From contig NZ_JACHWJ010000002.1 in assembly GCF_014191305.1 (NCBI RefSeq), forward strand, positions 186,001 through 250,000: a stretch of 64,000 nucleotides of DNA, written 5' to 3'. This document shows, piece by piece, positions 16,774 to 25,798 of this stretch. The position numbers and the translations under genes were made by a program. The notes beneath the pieces are model-generated. The model did no database searches. It had not been told where the DNA came from and saw nothing but the letters and a program-made list of their open reading frames with translations. The DNA is from Pseudoclavibacter helvolus (GTDB taxonomy: Bacteria; Actinomycetota; Actinomycetes; Actinomycetales; Microbacteriaceae). How positions within the stretch are numbered: the first letter of the stretch is position 1; the number at the start of each line of letters is the position of its first letter.

Positions 16774-18350
16774 GCACAACCAACAACGACACGGAGCGGG
16801 GCGGGCTCAGCGCCAAGGGCCTCTCCGCCGGCAAGGTCGGCGTCATCGGCGCCACCATCATCGGCATCTCCTGCATCGCCCCCGCCTACACGCTGACCTC
16901 GGGCCTCGGCCCGACCATCGCGCAGGTGGGCGTGCAGACGCCCGCGATCCTCTTCATCGGCTTCATCCCGATGGTGCTCGTCGTCTTCGGCTACCGGGAG
17001 CTGAACTCGGCGATGCCCGACTCCGGCACGACCTTCACGTGGGCGTCGCGCGCGTTCGGGCCGTGGATCGGGTGGATGGGCGGATGGGGGCTGATCGCGG
17101 CAACCGTCCTGGTGCTGTCGAACCTCGCCGCCGTCGCGGTGGACTTCCTCTTCATCCTCCTCGCGCAGGTCTTCCAGAACCCGGAGCTCGCCGACCTCAC
17201 GAGGGTGCTGTGGATCAACATCCCCGTCACGATCCTCTTCACGGCGCTTGCCGCGTGGATCTCGTACCGGGGTGTCGAGGCGACCGAGAAGATCCAGGTC
17301 GGGCTCGTCGCGTTCCAGGTCATCGCGCTGGCCTGGTTCATCATCGCCGCGTTCATGCACCTGAGCAACAACACGGCCTTCGACCCGACTCCCGTCGAGC
17401 TGTCCTGGTTCAACCCGTTCGAGCTGGGGGACATGTCGTTGGTCGCCGCCGGCGTCTCGCTGTCGATCTTCCTCTTCTGGGGCTGGGACACGGTCATCAC
17501 GATGAACGAGGAGGCGAAGGACCCGAAGAAGACCCCGGGCCGCGCCGCCATGCTCACGATCATCATCATCATGGTGATCTACCTGCTCACGACCCTCGCG
17601 GTGCTCGTCTTCGCGGGCATCGGCACCGAGGGACTCGGGGCGGGGAACCCGGACAACCAGGAGAGCATCTTCGCGGCGCTCGCCGGCCCGGTCATGGGTC
17701 CGTTCGCGCTGCTCATGTCCCTCGCCATCCTCTCCTCGTCGGCGGCGTCGCTGCAGTCGACGATGGTGTCGCCGTCGCGCACGATCCTCGCGATGGGGCA
17801 CTACGGGGCGCTGCCGAAGCGCTTCGCGGACGTCAGCCCTCGCTTCAAGTCGCCGTCGGTCGCGACCCTGGCCTCGGCCATCGCCGCCGTCGTCTTCTAC
17901 GTCGTCATGAGGCTGCTGTCCGAGAACGCGCTGTGGGACACGATCGCGGCCCTGGGCCTCATGATCTGCTTCTACTACGGCGTGACGGGCCTCGCCTGCG
18001 TCTGGTACTTCAGGCACAGCCTCTTCGCCTCCGCACGGAACTTCTTCTTCCGGTTCCTGTTCCCGCTGCTCGGCGGCATCGTGCTGCTCTACTTCTTCTA
18101 CGAGACAGCAGTGGCGTCGCTCTCGCCGTCGTTCGGATCCGGCTCGGCGATCTTCGCGACCAGCTACGACGCGGACGGCATCGCCCAGGACGGCATCGGG
18201 CTCGTGTTCGTGCTCGGCATCGGCGTGCTGCTGCTCGGGGTTGTCATCATGGTCGTGCAGTCGATCAGGAACCCCGCGTTCTTCCGCGGCGAGACGATCC
18301 AGATCGGCAACGACCGCGACACGCAGTCGATCGAGGTGCTGAAGGACTGA
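16770..18350 (+). CDS. APC-family amino acid/polyamine permease (copy 1)
   Basis: 526 residues with about 12 membrane segments. APC consensus elements are GVIGATIIGISCIAPAYTLT in segment 1 and FFLFWGWDTVITMNEE-like sequence (SIFLFWGWDTVITMNEEAKD) in segment 6. Start ATG overlaps the Usp stop. Placement after puo suggests import of putrescine, another polyamine or GABA (inference). It has a close tandem paralogue beginning 182 bases downstream, starting with the same GGLSAKGLSAGKVGV segment. Confidence 0.85.
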   Translation: MSTTNNDTERGGLSAKGLSAGKVGVIGATIIGISCIAPAYTLTSGLGPTIAQVGVQTPAILFIGFIPMVLVVFGYRELNSAMPDSGTTFTWASRAFGPWIGWMGGWGLIAATVLVLSNLAAVAVDFLFILLAQVFQNPELADLTRVLWINIPVTILFTALAAWISYRGVEATEKIQVGLVAFQVIALAWFIIAAFMHLSNNTAFDPTPVELSWFNPFELGDMSLVAAGVSLSIFLFWGWDTVITMNEEAKDPKKTPGRAAMLTIIIIMVIYLLTTLAVLVFAGIGTEGLGAGNPDNQESIFAALAGPVMGPFALLMSLAILSSSAASLQSTMVSPSRTILAMGHYGALPKRFADVSPRFKSPSVATLASAIAAVVFYVVMRLLSENALWDTIAALGLMICFYYGVTGLACVWYFRHSLFASARNFFFRFLFPLLGGIVLLYFFYETAVASLSPSFGSGSAIFATSYDADGIAQDGIGLVFVLGIGVLLLGVVIMVVQSIRNPAFFRGETIQIGNDRDTQSIEVLKD

Positions 18351-18365
18351 TTCCGGGGTCGTTCA

Positions 18366-18478
18366 TTCGCTGAACTGCATGGCAGCGAACTGAACGGCGA
18401 GACGCAGAGAAGTGCGGTCATGGGTGCACGCCGAGAAGGTGCGCGCGCCCATGGCCGTTCTGTCGATTCGCGTATATT
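18366..18478 (+). promoter_or_regulatory. Hairpins and a -10 element between the two permease genes
   Basis: A 7-base stem TTCGCTG/CAGCGAA (18366-18389) and a 9-base stem CATGGGTGC/GCGCCCATG (18419-18453, one wobble) follow copy 1. TATATT at 18473-18478 is then a strong -10 hexamer, so copy 2 probably also has its own promoter; I see no convincing -35. Confidence 0.4.
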
Positions 18479-18532
18479 TCGGGGCCATTTCGGCCCATTG
18501 ACGGGTCGCCGTCCATGGGTCATCATCACCAA

Positions 18533-20134
18533 ATGACAACATCGGAAACCTCAGCCGCCACGAAGCTCAACGAGGAGCTCCACGGTGGGGGACTGAGCGC
18601 GAAGGGCCTCTCCGCTGGCAAGGTCGGCGTGCTCGGAGCCGCGGTCATCGGCGTCTCCTGCATCGCGCCCGCCTACGCGGTCACCTCCGGCCTCGGCCCC
18701 ACCATCGCGGAGGTCGGCGTGTACACGCCGGCGATCATGCTGGTCGGCTTCATCCCGATGCTGCTCGTCGTCTTCGGCTACCGGGAGCTCAACACGGCGA
18801 TGCCCGACTCCGGCACCTCGTTCACGTGGGCGACCCGCGCGTTCGGCCCGTGGATCGGGTGGATGGGCGGATGGGGGCTCATCGCCGCCACCGTGCTGGT
18901 GCTCTCCAACCTGGCGGCCGTCGCCGTCGACTTCTTCTTCATCATGCTGGCGCAGATCTTCCAGAACCCGGCGCTCGCCGACCTCACGCGCGTGCTCTGG
19001 ATCAACATCCCGATGACCGTGATCTTCACGGCGCTCGCGGCGTGGATCTCGTATCGGGGCGTCGAGTCGACGAAGAAGGTGCAGTACGTGCTCGTCGTGG
19101 TGCAGCTCATCGCGATCGTCTGGTTCATCATCGCGGCGTTCGTGCACGTCGGGAACGGCACGGCGTTCGACGCGACGCCCATCGAGCTGTCGTGGTTCAA
19201 CCCGTTCGAGGTCGGCTCGCTCGCCGCGATCTCCGCGGGCGTCTCGCTGTCGATCTTCCTCTTCTGGGGGTGGGACACGGTCATCACGATGAACGAGGAG
19301 GCGAAGGACCCGGAGAAGACGCCGGGCCGCGCATCCATGCTCACGATCTTCGTCATGGTCGCCATCTACGTGCTCATGACGCTCGCCGTGCTCGCCTACG
19401 CGGGGATCGGCGAGGAGGGGCTCGGCGCGGGCAACCCTGACAACCAGGAGAGCATCCTCGCCTCCCTCGCGGAGCCGATCATGGGCCCGTTCGCGCTGCT
19501 CATGACCGTCGCCGTCATGTTCAGCTCGGCCGCCTCGCTGCAGTCCACCATGGTGTCACCGTCGCGCACGCTGCTCGCGATGGGGCACTACGGGGCGCTG
19601 CCGAAGTCGTACGCGAGCGTCAGCCCGCGCTTCAAGTCGCCGTCGGTCGCGACGATCGCCTCGGCCGTTGCCGCCATCGCCTTCTACATCGTGCTGCGCC
19701 TCCTCTCCGAGAACGCCCTGTGGGACACGATCGCTGCCCTCGGCCTCATGGTCTGCTTCTACTACGGCGTCACCGGGCTCGCCTGCGTCTGGTACTTCCG
19801 TCGCTCCCTGTTCGCATCCACGCGCAACGTGTTCTTCCGGTTCCTGTTCCCGCTGCTCGGCGGCCTCGCGCTGCTCTACTTCTTCTTCGAGACCGCGAGG
19901 GCGTCGCTATCGCCGTCGTTCGGCTCCGGCTCGGCGATCTTCGCGACGCGCTACGACGCCGATGGGATCGCCCAGGACGGCATCGGGCTCGTGTTCGTGC
20001 TCGGCGTCGGCGTGCTGCTCCTCGGCGTTGTGCTCATGGTCGTGCAGTACTTCCGCAGCCCCGGCTTCTTCCGCGGCGAGACCATCAAGACTGGCGCCGA
20101 CGGAGACGCCGAGCCGGCCCCCGCGCTGCAGTAG
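18533..20134 (+). CDS. APC-family amino acid/polyamine permease (copy 2)
   Basis: 533 residues, nearly the same as copy 1 along its whole length except the first 20 and last 10 residues; long blocks such as SFGSGSAIFAT and ALWDTIAALGLM are shared exactly. The ATG at 18533 (MTTSETS) is preferred because it aligns with the start of copy 1; an in-frame ATG at 18515 would add a short His-rich lead (MGHHHQ). Neither start has a strong Shine-Dalgarno. Separate promoter elements upstream suggest the duplicates can be used under different conditions. Confidence 0.85.
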   Translation: MTTSETSAATKLNEELHGGGLSAKGLSAGKVGVLGAAVIGVSCIAPAYAVTSGLGPTIAEVGVYTPAIMLVGFIPMLLVVFGYRELNTAMPDSGTSFTWATRAFGPWIGWMGGWGLIAATVLVLSNLAAVAVDFFFIMLAQIFQNPALADLTRVLWINIPMTVIFTALAAWISYRGVESTKKVQYVLVVVQLIAIVWFIIAAFVHVGNGTAFDATPIELSWFNPFEVGSLAAISAGVSLSIFLFWGWDTVITMNEEAKDPEKTPGRASMLTIFVMVAIYVLMTLAVLAYAGIGEEGLGAGNPDNQESILASLAEPIMGPFALLMTVAVMFSSAASLQSTMVSPSRTLLAMGHYGALPKSYASVSPRFKSPSVATIASAVAAIAFYIVLRLLSENALWDTIAALGLMVCFYYGVTGLACVWYFRRSLFASTRNVFFRFLFPLLGGLALLYFFFETARASLSPSFGSGSAIFATRYDADGIAQDGIGLVFVLGVGVLLLGVVLMVVQYFRSPGFFRGETIKTGADGDAEPAPALQ

Positions 20135-20222
20135 CGGCGGGTCGGTCTCCGGCGCCTGCTGCCTGCTGCCCGCCGCTTCCGGCCCGCGCCCGCCGCCAGT
20201 CTCGGGCCGCGCCCGCCGGTCT

Positions 20223-20284
20223 CGGGATGGGTTCCTCATCTCCGGATGGGTAGCAACCCATCCCAAGATGAGGAACCCATCCCG
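20223..20284. repeat. Long nested inverted repeat
   Basis: Perfect 19-base arms CGGGATGGGTTCCTCATCT (20223-20241) and its complement (20266-20284) enclose a second hairpin, GGATGGGT-AGCA-ACCCATCC (20244-20263). The inner arms repeat part of the outer ones. It follows the permease genes and precedes the leaderless FAH gene. It may terminate transcription, but lacks a T tract. Confidence 0.8.
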
Positions 20285-20317
20285 AAACGGGGTGGAGATC
20301 GGAACCCGGCACCGCTG

Positions 20318-20323
20318 TAGGCT
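20318..20323 (+). promoter_or_regulatory. -10 element of the leaderless FAH-family gene
   Basis: TAGGCT ends six bases before the GTG start, and no Shine-Dalgarno is present, so transcription probably begins at the start codon. Confidence 0.55.
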
Positions 20324-20329
20324 GGCCCG

Positions 20330-21100
20330 GTGAAGATCGCGCGCTTCGAATACCAGGGTCAGCTCACTTTCGGCATCCTCGACGAGGAGGAGAAGGTCTA
20401 CGTCAAGCTGGCGGGTGACCCCCTCTACCTCGGCTACGAGACGCTCGACGAACGCATCCCGATCGACCAGGTGCAGCTCCAGTCGCCGGTGCTGCCGCGC
20501 TCGAAGGTCATCGGCTTCGGACGTAACTACGCGGAGCACGCGAACGAGCTCGGCAACGAGGCCGCCGAGGCTCCCATGATGTTCCTCAAGCCGAACACCT
20601 CGGTCATCGGTCCGCGTCACCCCATCGTCCTGCCGCCGCAGTCGGAGCGCGTCGATCACGAGGCGGAGCTCGCCGTCGTCATCGGCCAGGTGGCCCGCAA
20701 CGTGCCCGCGTCCGACGCCGGCCAGGTCATCTTCGGCTACACGATCGCCAACGACGTCACTGCCCGCGATCTGCAGAAGAGCGACGGCCAGTGGGCTCGC
20801 GCGAAGGGCTTCGACTCGTTCTGCCCGCTCGGGCCGATCATCGAGACCGACTTCGATCCGTCCAGCGGGCGGATCACGGCGGAGGTCAACGGGGAGCTGC
20901 GCCAGGAAGGCGACCTCTCGCAGATGATCACCTCGGTCGCCAAGCTCGTCGAATACGCCTCGAGCGTCTTCACGCTGTTGCCCGGCGACATCATCCTCAC
21001 GGGCACGCCCGCGGGCGTCGGTCCCCTCGCGAAGGGCGACACCGTCACGTGCACGATCGAGGGCATCGGCTCGCTCTCGAACCCCGTCACCGCGCGCTAG
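20330..21100 (+). CDS. Fumarylacetoacetate hydrolase family protein
   Basis: 256 residues of the FAH superfamily (C-C bond hydrolases, isomerases and decarboxylases of 2-oxo acids). Metal-binding acidic residues are in VDHEAELAVVIG and the following GYTIANDVTARDLQ; GFGRNYAEHANELGN and LLPGDIILTGTPAGVGPL are typical of the 2-hydroxyhepta-2,4-diene-dioate isomerase group. Precise substrate cannot be read from sequence. In many actinobacteria this gene lies directly upstream of gltX, as it does here apart from the inserted GNAT gene. Confidence 0.88.
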   Translation: MKIARFEYQGQLTFGILDEEEKVYVKLAGDPLYLGYETLDERIPIDQVQLQSPVLPRSKVIGFGRNYAEHANELGNEAAEAPMMFLKPNTSVIGPRHPIVLPPQSERVDHEAELAVVIGQVARNVPASDAGQVIFGYTIANDVTARDLQKSDGQWARAKGFDSFCPLGPIIETDFDPSSGRITAEVNGELRQEGDLSQMITSVAKLVEYASSVFTLLPGDIILTGTPAGVGPLAKGDTVTCTIEGIGSLSNPVTAR

Positions 21101-21144
21101 CCGCCGCGCGAGCCTCACGCAGTTCGCCGGCGTCTCGCCAGCCC

Positions 21145-21205
21145 ATCGCTGCCAGCCGTTTCCCCTCTAACGATGTTCGTAGAGGGGGAAACGGCTGGCA
21201 GCGAT
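21145..21205. repeat. 25-base inverted repeat downstream of the FAH gene
   Basis: The left arm from 21145 (ATCGCTGCCAGCCGTTTCCC, continuing to 21169) is complementary to 21180-21205 except for one bulged G, with a 10-base loop ACGATGTTCG. It sits between two plus-strand genes and could act as terminator; only TTT follows. Confidence 0.75.
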
Positions 21206-21354
21206 TTCGTGTCCCACGGTGAACGCGGTGCCGTGCGGGTGGATGCGCGGGGGCTTGCCGGTCGACACGCCGCCCCTTGAGGTGCGTGCTGGGCCTTCGA
21301 TACCCTTGCCGGCTGCGATGTTGCAGCTTCACCGCGCCAACAGGAAGCCCTTCG

Positions 21355-22488
21355 ATGTCGTCCGATACCACTGCCACCGACAGTTCTGCCACCGCCCGCA
21401 CTGCCCCGGACGGGTTCACCGCCGAGCCCCTCCCGATTCCCGCGTCCCTCGACGACGCCTCGGCCGGGCCATTCCATGAGATGACCGCGCTGCGCAACGC
21501 CGTCGCGCGGGACACCTATGCCAGCGACGACTTCGTCCTGCCAGCTGAGGTGCTGCTGCCCGGCTACGAGCCGAGTGACTACGAACGCAGGGACGGGCGG
21601 CTCATCCGAGAGCACGGGCGGCTTGTCGGCCGCGTGCTCCTCGACCTCCCGCTGACCGAGGACGTCGAGATGGCGAAGGTCATGCTCGAGATACACCCGG
21701 ATGCGCGGGGTCGCGGGTTCGGGTCCGCGGCCTATGAGGTGGGGGAGCGACTGGCGCGGGAGGCGGGTCGCACCGAGATCCGCACCTGGGTCGTGCATCG
21801 GGAGGTCGTGGGTCCGCGCATCCCGTCGCCCACCGGTGTCGGCGACGTGCCGGCTCTCGATGCGGCCGCGCAGATGCTCGTGCGGCGCGGCTTCCAGCTC
21901 GGTCAGGTCGAGCGGATGAGCGTGCTCGAGTTGGGTGAGGAGCACGACCCGGCGCTGCGGGCGCTCCGGGACGAGGCTCGCGAGGCGGTGGGCGACGACT
22001 ACCGCTACGTGTCGTGGACCTACCCGACGCCAGACGAGTACGTCGACGACTACGCACAGTTGAAGGCCCGTATGAGTACCGATGCGCCGCAGGGGGACCT
22101 GGCCGAGGACGAGCAGCAGTGGGACGCCAAGCGGGTGCGCGACGAGCTCGAGGCGACGGCGCTCGCCCGAGGCGACCAGGTGCTTGTCGGCGCGATCGAG
22201 CATGTGCCAAGCGGGCAACTCGTGGCCTTCACGGAGCTGCAGCGCTTCGACGACGGCACGAAGCGCGCCGACCAGGAGGACACGCTCGTGTTGCGCGAAC
22301 ACAGGGGGCACCGGCTGGGGATGCTCGTCAAGGCCGAGAACCTGCTCGCGTGGCGCCTGCTGTCGCCAGCCACCGAGCGCGTCTACACCTACAACGCCGA
22401 GGAGAACCGCCCGATGCTCGACGTCAACGAGGCGCTCGGTTTCCGACTGTTCGTCAGCGAAGGCGCCTGGCGGAAGACACTGGACTGA
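21355..22488 (+). CDS. GNAT-family N-acetyltransferase with two GNAT domains
   Basis: 377 residues containing two GNAT folds. Acetyl-CoA loops are visible as HPDARGRGFGSAAYE (first half) and REHRGHRLGMLVKAEN (second half), followed by YTYNAEENRPMLDVNEALGF, the usual last strand and helix. Such double GNAT proteins, including mycothiol synthase relatives, acylate small molecules or peptides; the substrate is unknown. ATG 21355 is chosen for AGGAAG eight bases upstream. gltX starts 41 bases after it. Confidence 0.8.
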   Translation: MSSDTTATDSSATARTAPDGFTAEPLPIPASLDDASAGPFHEMTALRNAVARDTYASDDFVLPAEVLLPGYEPSDYERRDGRLIREHGRLVGRVLLDLPLTEDVEMAKVMLEIHPDARGRGFGSAAYEVGERLAREAGRTEIRTWVVHREVVGPRIPSPTGVGDVPALDAAAQMLVRRGFQLGQVERMSVLELGEEHDPALRALRDEAREAVGDDYRYVSWTYPTPDEYVDDYAQLKARMSTDAPQGDLAEDEQQWDAKRVRDELEATALARGDQVLVGAIEHVPSGQLVAFTELQRFDDGTKRADQEDTLVLREHRGHRLGMLVKAENLLAWRLLSPATERVYTYNAEENRPMLDVNEALGFRLFVSEGAWRKTLD

Positions 22489-22529
22489 TCGCCCAGCGCC
22501 TGGCCGCGCCCCGGTAAGCTGGGGGCCTC

Positions 22530-24053
22530 ATGACTGCATCCTCTTCTTCGCTCGTAACCACCGCAACGGGCAGCGATGTCCGCGTCCGCTTCTGCCCGTC
22601 TCCCACGGGCACCCCGCACGTCGGGCTCATCCGCACGGCCCTCTTCAACTGGGCCTACGCGAAGCACACGGGCGGCACGTTCGTGTTCCGCATCGAGGAC
22701 ACGGATGCGGAGCGCGACTCGGAGGAGAGCTACCAGCAGATCATCGACGGTCTCGGCTGGCTCGGCCTGGGCTGGGATGAGGGCGTCAACGTCGGCGGGC
22801 CGCACGAGCCGTACCGCCAGTCGCAGCGCACCGACATCTACCTCGACGTCATTCAGAAGCTCCGCGACGCCGGCCACCTGTACGAGTCGTTCGCGACTGG
22901 CGAGGAGATCGAGGCGCGCAACATCGCGGCCGGTCGCGATCCGAAGATGGGCTACGACAATTACGAGCGCGACCTGTCTGCCGACGAGATCGCACGCCTC
23001 AAGGAGGAGGGTCGCGAGCCGGCGCTGCGCCTGCGTGTGCCGGACACCGACCTCTCGTTCGACGACCTCGTGCGCGGCGAGATCACGTTCAAGGCGGGCT
23101 CGTTCCCCGACTTCGTGCTGGTCCGGCCGAACGGCAAGCCGCTGTACACGCTCGTGAACCCCGTCGACGACGCGCTCATGGGCATCACCCACGTGCTCCG
23201 CGGCGAGGACCTCCTCTCGTCGACGCCGCGCCAGATCGCGCTCTATCACGCGCTCATCGACGTGGGAGTCGCCGAGTTCATTCCGCGCTTCGGCCACCTG
23301 CCGTACGTCATGGGTGAGGGCAACAAGAAGCTCTCGAAGCGCGACCCTGAGTCGAACCTCTTCCACCACCGAGACCGCGGCTTCCTTCCGGAGGGCCTCC
23401 TCAACTACCTGTCGCTGCTCGGCTGGTCGATCGCCGCGGACCGTGACGTGTTCACGATGGACGAGATGGTCGTCGCGTTCGACGTCGAGGACGTCAACCC
23501 GAACCCGGCACGCTTCGACCTCACCAAGGCCGAGGCCATCAACGGCGAGCACATGCGCCTGCTCGCTGCCGACGACTTCGCGTCTCGCCTCGTCGCTCCG
23601 CTGCAGCTCGCCGGCGTGCTGTCGCTCGAGCCGACGGATGCGCAGCTCGAGCTCCTCGGGCGCGCGGCGCCCCTCGTGCAGGAGCGCATGCAGCTCCTCG
23701 GCGAGGCCCCCGAGATGCTGGGCTTCCTGTTTGTCGACGCCGCCGATCTCGAGGTCGAGGACACGGCGGTCGGTTCGCTCAAGGGCGACGTGACGGGTGT
23801 GCTCGACGCATCCATCACGGCACTCGACGCGCTCGACGCGCCGGATGCGTGGACCACCGAGCGGATCGAGGCTGCCCTCCGCGGCGCCCTCATCGACGGG
23901 CTCGGCCTCAAGCCGCGCGTCGCGTTCGGGCCGATCCGCGTCGCAGTCTCCGGCCGCAAGATCTCCCCGCCCCTCTTCGAGTCGCTCGAGCTGCTCGGCC
24001 GCGAGCAGTCGCTCGCACGTATCCGCTCGCTCGTCTCGCGTCTCGCGGCGTAG
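22530..24053 (+). CDS. gltX: Glutamate-tRNA ligase
   Basis: 507-residue class I aminoacyl-tRNA synthetase that charges tRNA-Glu, and in bacteria lacking GlnRS also tRNA-Gln. The HIGH motif appears as HVGL (residues 30-33) in [17 protein letters not shown], the KMSKS motif as KLSKR (267-271). [15 protein letters not shown] is the conserved catalytic-domain segment. The C-terminal anticodon-binding domain is full length. TAAGCT lies nine bases before the ATG and no Shine-Dalgarno is visible. A tRNA-Gln gene follows 1.4 kb downstream. Confidence 0.96.
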   Translation: MTASSSSLVTTATGSDVRVRFCPSPTGTPHVGLIRTALFNWAYAKHTGGTFVFRIEDTDAERDSEESYQQIIDGLGWLGLGWDEGVNVGGPHEPYRQSQRTDIYLDVIQKLRDAGHLYESFATGEEIEARNIAAGRDPKMGYDNYERDLSADEIARLKEEGREPALRLRVPDTDLSFDDLVRGEITFKAGSFPDFVLVRPNGKPLYTLVNPVDDALMGITHVLRGEDLLSSTPRQIALYHALIDVGVAEFIPRFGHLPYVMGEGNKKLSKRDPESNLFHHRDRGFLPEGLLNYLSLLGWSIAADRDVFTMDEMVVAFDVEDVNPNPARFDLTKAEAINGEHMRLLAADDFASRLVAPLQLAGVLSLEPTDAQLELLGRAAPLVQERMQLLGEAPEMLGFLFVDAADLEVEDTAVGSLKGDVTGVLDASITALDALDAPDAWTTERIEAALRGALIDGLGLKPRVAFGPIRVAVSGRKISPPLFESLELLGREQSLARIRSLVSRLAA

Positions 24054-24206
24054 TTCGCGACGCGCATCCACCCCGAGACTTGTTTTCGGAGTGGCGGCAT
24101 GGCGTGGCGGGGTGGGAGCGGTGGCGTCGTGGAGTCGCGCGCTCAGCGCGCCGGAGCCCTGCGTGAAACCGCCGCGACTCGCGCCGCCCTCGCACGTCGT
24201 GACGGG

Positions 24207-24220
24207 TGAGGCTAACCTCA
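24207..24220. promoter_or_regulatory. Possible DtxR/IdeR iron box
   Basis: TGAGGCTAACCTCA is a perfect 14-base palindrome containing AGGCTAACCT, the core of the actinobacterial DtxR/IdeR operator. It lies 51 bases before the start of the flavoprotein gene. Match to the outer bases of the 19-base consensus is incomplete. Confidence 0.45.
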
Positions 24221-24271
24221 GTGGATGCCCGTTCGGCCGAGCTGGCGGGCGCGAGACTCCGGGAGGACTGC

Positions 24272-25357
24272 ATGACTGAGGCGTTGGGAACGCACTACGA
24301 CGTCGTTGTCATCGGGGGCGGCCCCGCGGGGCTGCAGGCCGCGCTGATTCTCGCGCGCCACCGCTACTCGACGCTCGTGCTCGACGGCAACAGGCCACGG
24401 CATTCGGCGACGCTTGAGGCGCACGGCTTCCTCACCCGCGACCACACGGCCCCGAACGAGCTGCGGCGGCTCGGGCGGGAGGACGTCGTGGCCTATGAGG
24501 ATGCGGAGATTCAGTTCGCCCAGGTGACACGGGTGCGTACCCTCAGCGACGGCGAGGCGGCGGGCGCCGGAGCCTCACAGGGGGCCGCGTTCGAGGGGTC
24601 GTTCGCGTTCGTGGCGGGTGGTGTGCCCGTCGCTGATGGGCAGAGCTTCAGCGCGGACCCGCGCGAGGTCGCGTCGCGTCGTCGGGACGGTGTGCGTGTG
24701 CCGTACCGGTTCGCCGTCGAGGCGAAGGGCGTGCGGGGCACCCCGGCCCGCGCCGTATTCGCCCGTTCAGTCATCCTGGCGACGGGCCTCACCGAGGTGC
24801 TTCCGGCCCTGCCCATGTTGCGCGCGTTCTACGGCACGAGCATCCACAGCTGCGTCGAGTGCGACGGCTGGACGCAGCGCGATCGCCGAGTCTCGGTCAT
24901 CGCGGCGCCAGGGGTGACCGACCTGTACGAGCGTGCCGTCCAGCTCACGCGCTTCAGCGGTGCCCTCACGGTGTTCGCGGGGGAGAGGCAGCTGGGTGCG
25001 CTGCAGGAGCTGGACCTCCTGGAGCGTGGTGTTGTCGTCGAGACCCGCGAGGTCGTCGACGTCGAAGGCGGGCCGGGTGGGGTCACAGGCGTTGCGCTCG
25101 CCGACGGTGACGTCGTGACGGCCGAAGCGGTCTTCGTGCGCCCGAACTACGTCGCGAAGCTCGACTTCGCGAGCGAGCTCGGCATCGAGTTCGATGGGCT
25201 GGGCCTGGTGGCGGCGGATGCGCACGGCCGTACCAGCGTGCCCGGCATCTACGCGACGGGCGAGCTGACGGGTCCTGGCCCGCAGATGCTGATCGTCGCT
25301 GCAGGCAACGGGGCGCAGACCGGTATGGCCGTCGATAGGGATTTGCTCGGCCTGTAG
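24272..25357 (+). CDS. Thioredoxin-reductase-like FAD-dependent oxidoreductase
   Basis: 361 residues. FAD fold [20 protein letters not shown] at the N-terminus, redox cysteine pair in HSCVECDGW, and the C-terminal FAD contact [20 protein letters not shown] put it in the thioredoxin reductase superfamily. It is longer than TrxB because of an insertion around residues 100-150 rich in Ala, Gly and Arg. The NADPH-domain glycine motif is weak ([12 protein letters not shown]). Partner is unknown; a disulfide or ferredoxin-type reductase role is possible. ATG 24272 follows GGGAGG. A palindrome resembling an iron box lies upstream. Confidence 0.78.
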   Translation: MTEALGTHYDVVVIGGGPAGLQAALILARHRYSTLVLDGNRPRHSATLEAHGFLTRDHTAPNELRRLGREDVVAYEDAEIQFAQVTRVRTLSDGEAAGAGASQGAAFEGSFAFVAGGVPVADGQSFSADPREVASRRRDGVRVPYRFAVEAKGVRGTPARAVFARSVILATGLTEVLPALPMLRAFYGTSIHSCVECDGWTQRDRRVSVIAAPGVTDLYERAVQLTRFSGALTVFAGERQLGALQELDLLERGVVVETREVVDVEGGPGGVTGVALADGDVVTAEAVFVRPNYVAKLDFASELGIEFDGLGLVAADAHGRTSVPGIYATGELTGPGPQMLIVAAGNGAQTGMAVDRDLLGL

Positions 25358-25389
25358 GTCCGGCCCTGAGCGCCCCGCGCCACGCTGAT

Positions 25390-25418
25390 TTGATCAGCCT
25401 CCGGGAGTGCGCTATGCT
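25390..25418 (+). promoter_or_regulatory. tRNA-Gln promoter
   Basis: TTGATC (25390-25395) and TATGCT (25413-25418), 17 bases apart, precede the tRNA by 22 bases. The -35 region lies in a small palindrome CTGAT-TTG-ATCAG (25385-25397). Confidence 0.65.
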
Positions 25419-25440
25419 CTCTGAGGCGCTTCGGTGCCAG

Positions 25441-25512
25441 TGGGGTATGGTGTAATTGGCAACACGGAGGTTTCTGGTACCTTTGTTCTTGGTTCGAGTC
25501 CAGGTACCCCAG
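25441..25512 (+). tRNA. tRNA-Gln (anticodon CUG)
   Basis: A 72-base cloverleaf folds fully. Acceptor arms are TGGGGTA and TACCCCA with discriminator G; the D stem is GTGT/ACAC; the anticodon stem GAGGT/ACCTT carries loop TTCTGGT with anticodon CTG; the T stem CTTGG/CCAGG has loop TTCGAGT. The 3' CCA is not encoded (CAA follows). It reads CAG glutamine codons. Confidence 0.96.
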
Positions 25513-25530
25513 CAAGTTTGAACATCCCAC

Positions 25531-25620
25531 AGTTCTTGAATTTCACGCAGTTCTTGAATTTCACGCTGTTCTGGAGTTCCAGACATTTTTTGGATTTCAC
25601 GCAGTCCTGTACGACACGAA
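25531..25620 (+). repeat. 18-base tandem repeat after tRNA-Gln
   Basis: Two identical copies of AGTTCTTGAATTTCACGC (25531-25548, 25549-25566) are followed in the same 18-base register by a diverged unit (25567-25584), a recognisable unit ending GGATTTCACGC (25585-25602), and a remnant. The third unit forms a small hairpin TCTGGA/TCCAGA followed by TTTTTT, which could end the tRNA transcript. It is AT-rich relative to its surroundings. Confidence 0.75.
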
Positions 25621-25622
25621 AT

Positions 25623-25644
25623 GGCCCCGCCGAGCGGGGCCTTT
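25623..25644 (+). terminator. Intrinsic terminator downstream of tRNA-Gln
   Basis: GGCCCCG/CGGGGCC stem with a five-base loop followed by TTT. It lies directly after the tandem repeat. Confidence 0.65.
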
Positions 25645-25798
25645 CGCATTCCCGCCTCGAGCTCTGTTCCTGCCTCAAGCTCTGCGGAGTCGCTCGCGGA
25701 AAGGCATCAAATCCAGACCCGGACGCGGCCGCAGACCCGGACCCGGACCCGGCCCGAGACGCGCGGGCGCAGACATGGGTGCGGGCGCGGGCGCAGGC

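Noticed and set aside
18515-18532. Upstream ATG of the second permease giving a His-rich start
   Set aside because: The paralogue starts at the position of ATG 18533, and no Shine-Dalgarno favours the upstream one.
25412-25678. Minus-strand frame containing repeated KFKNC units
   Set aside because: It is the complement of the non-coding 18-base repeats and the tRNA gene.
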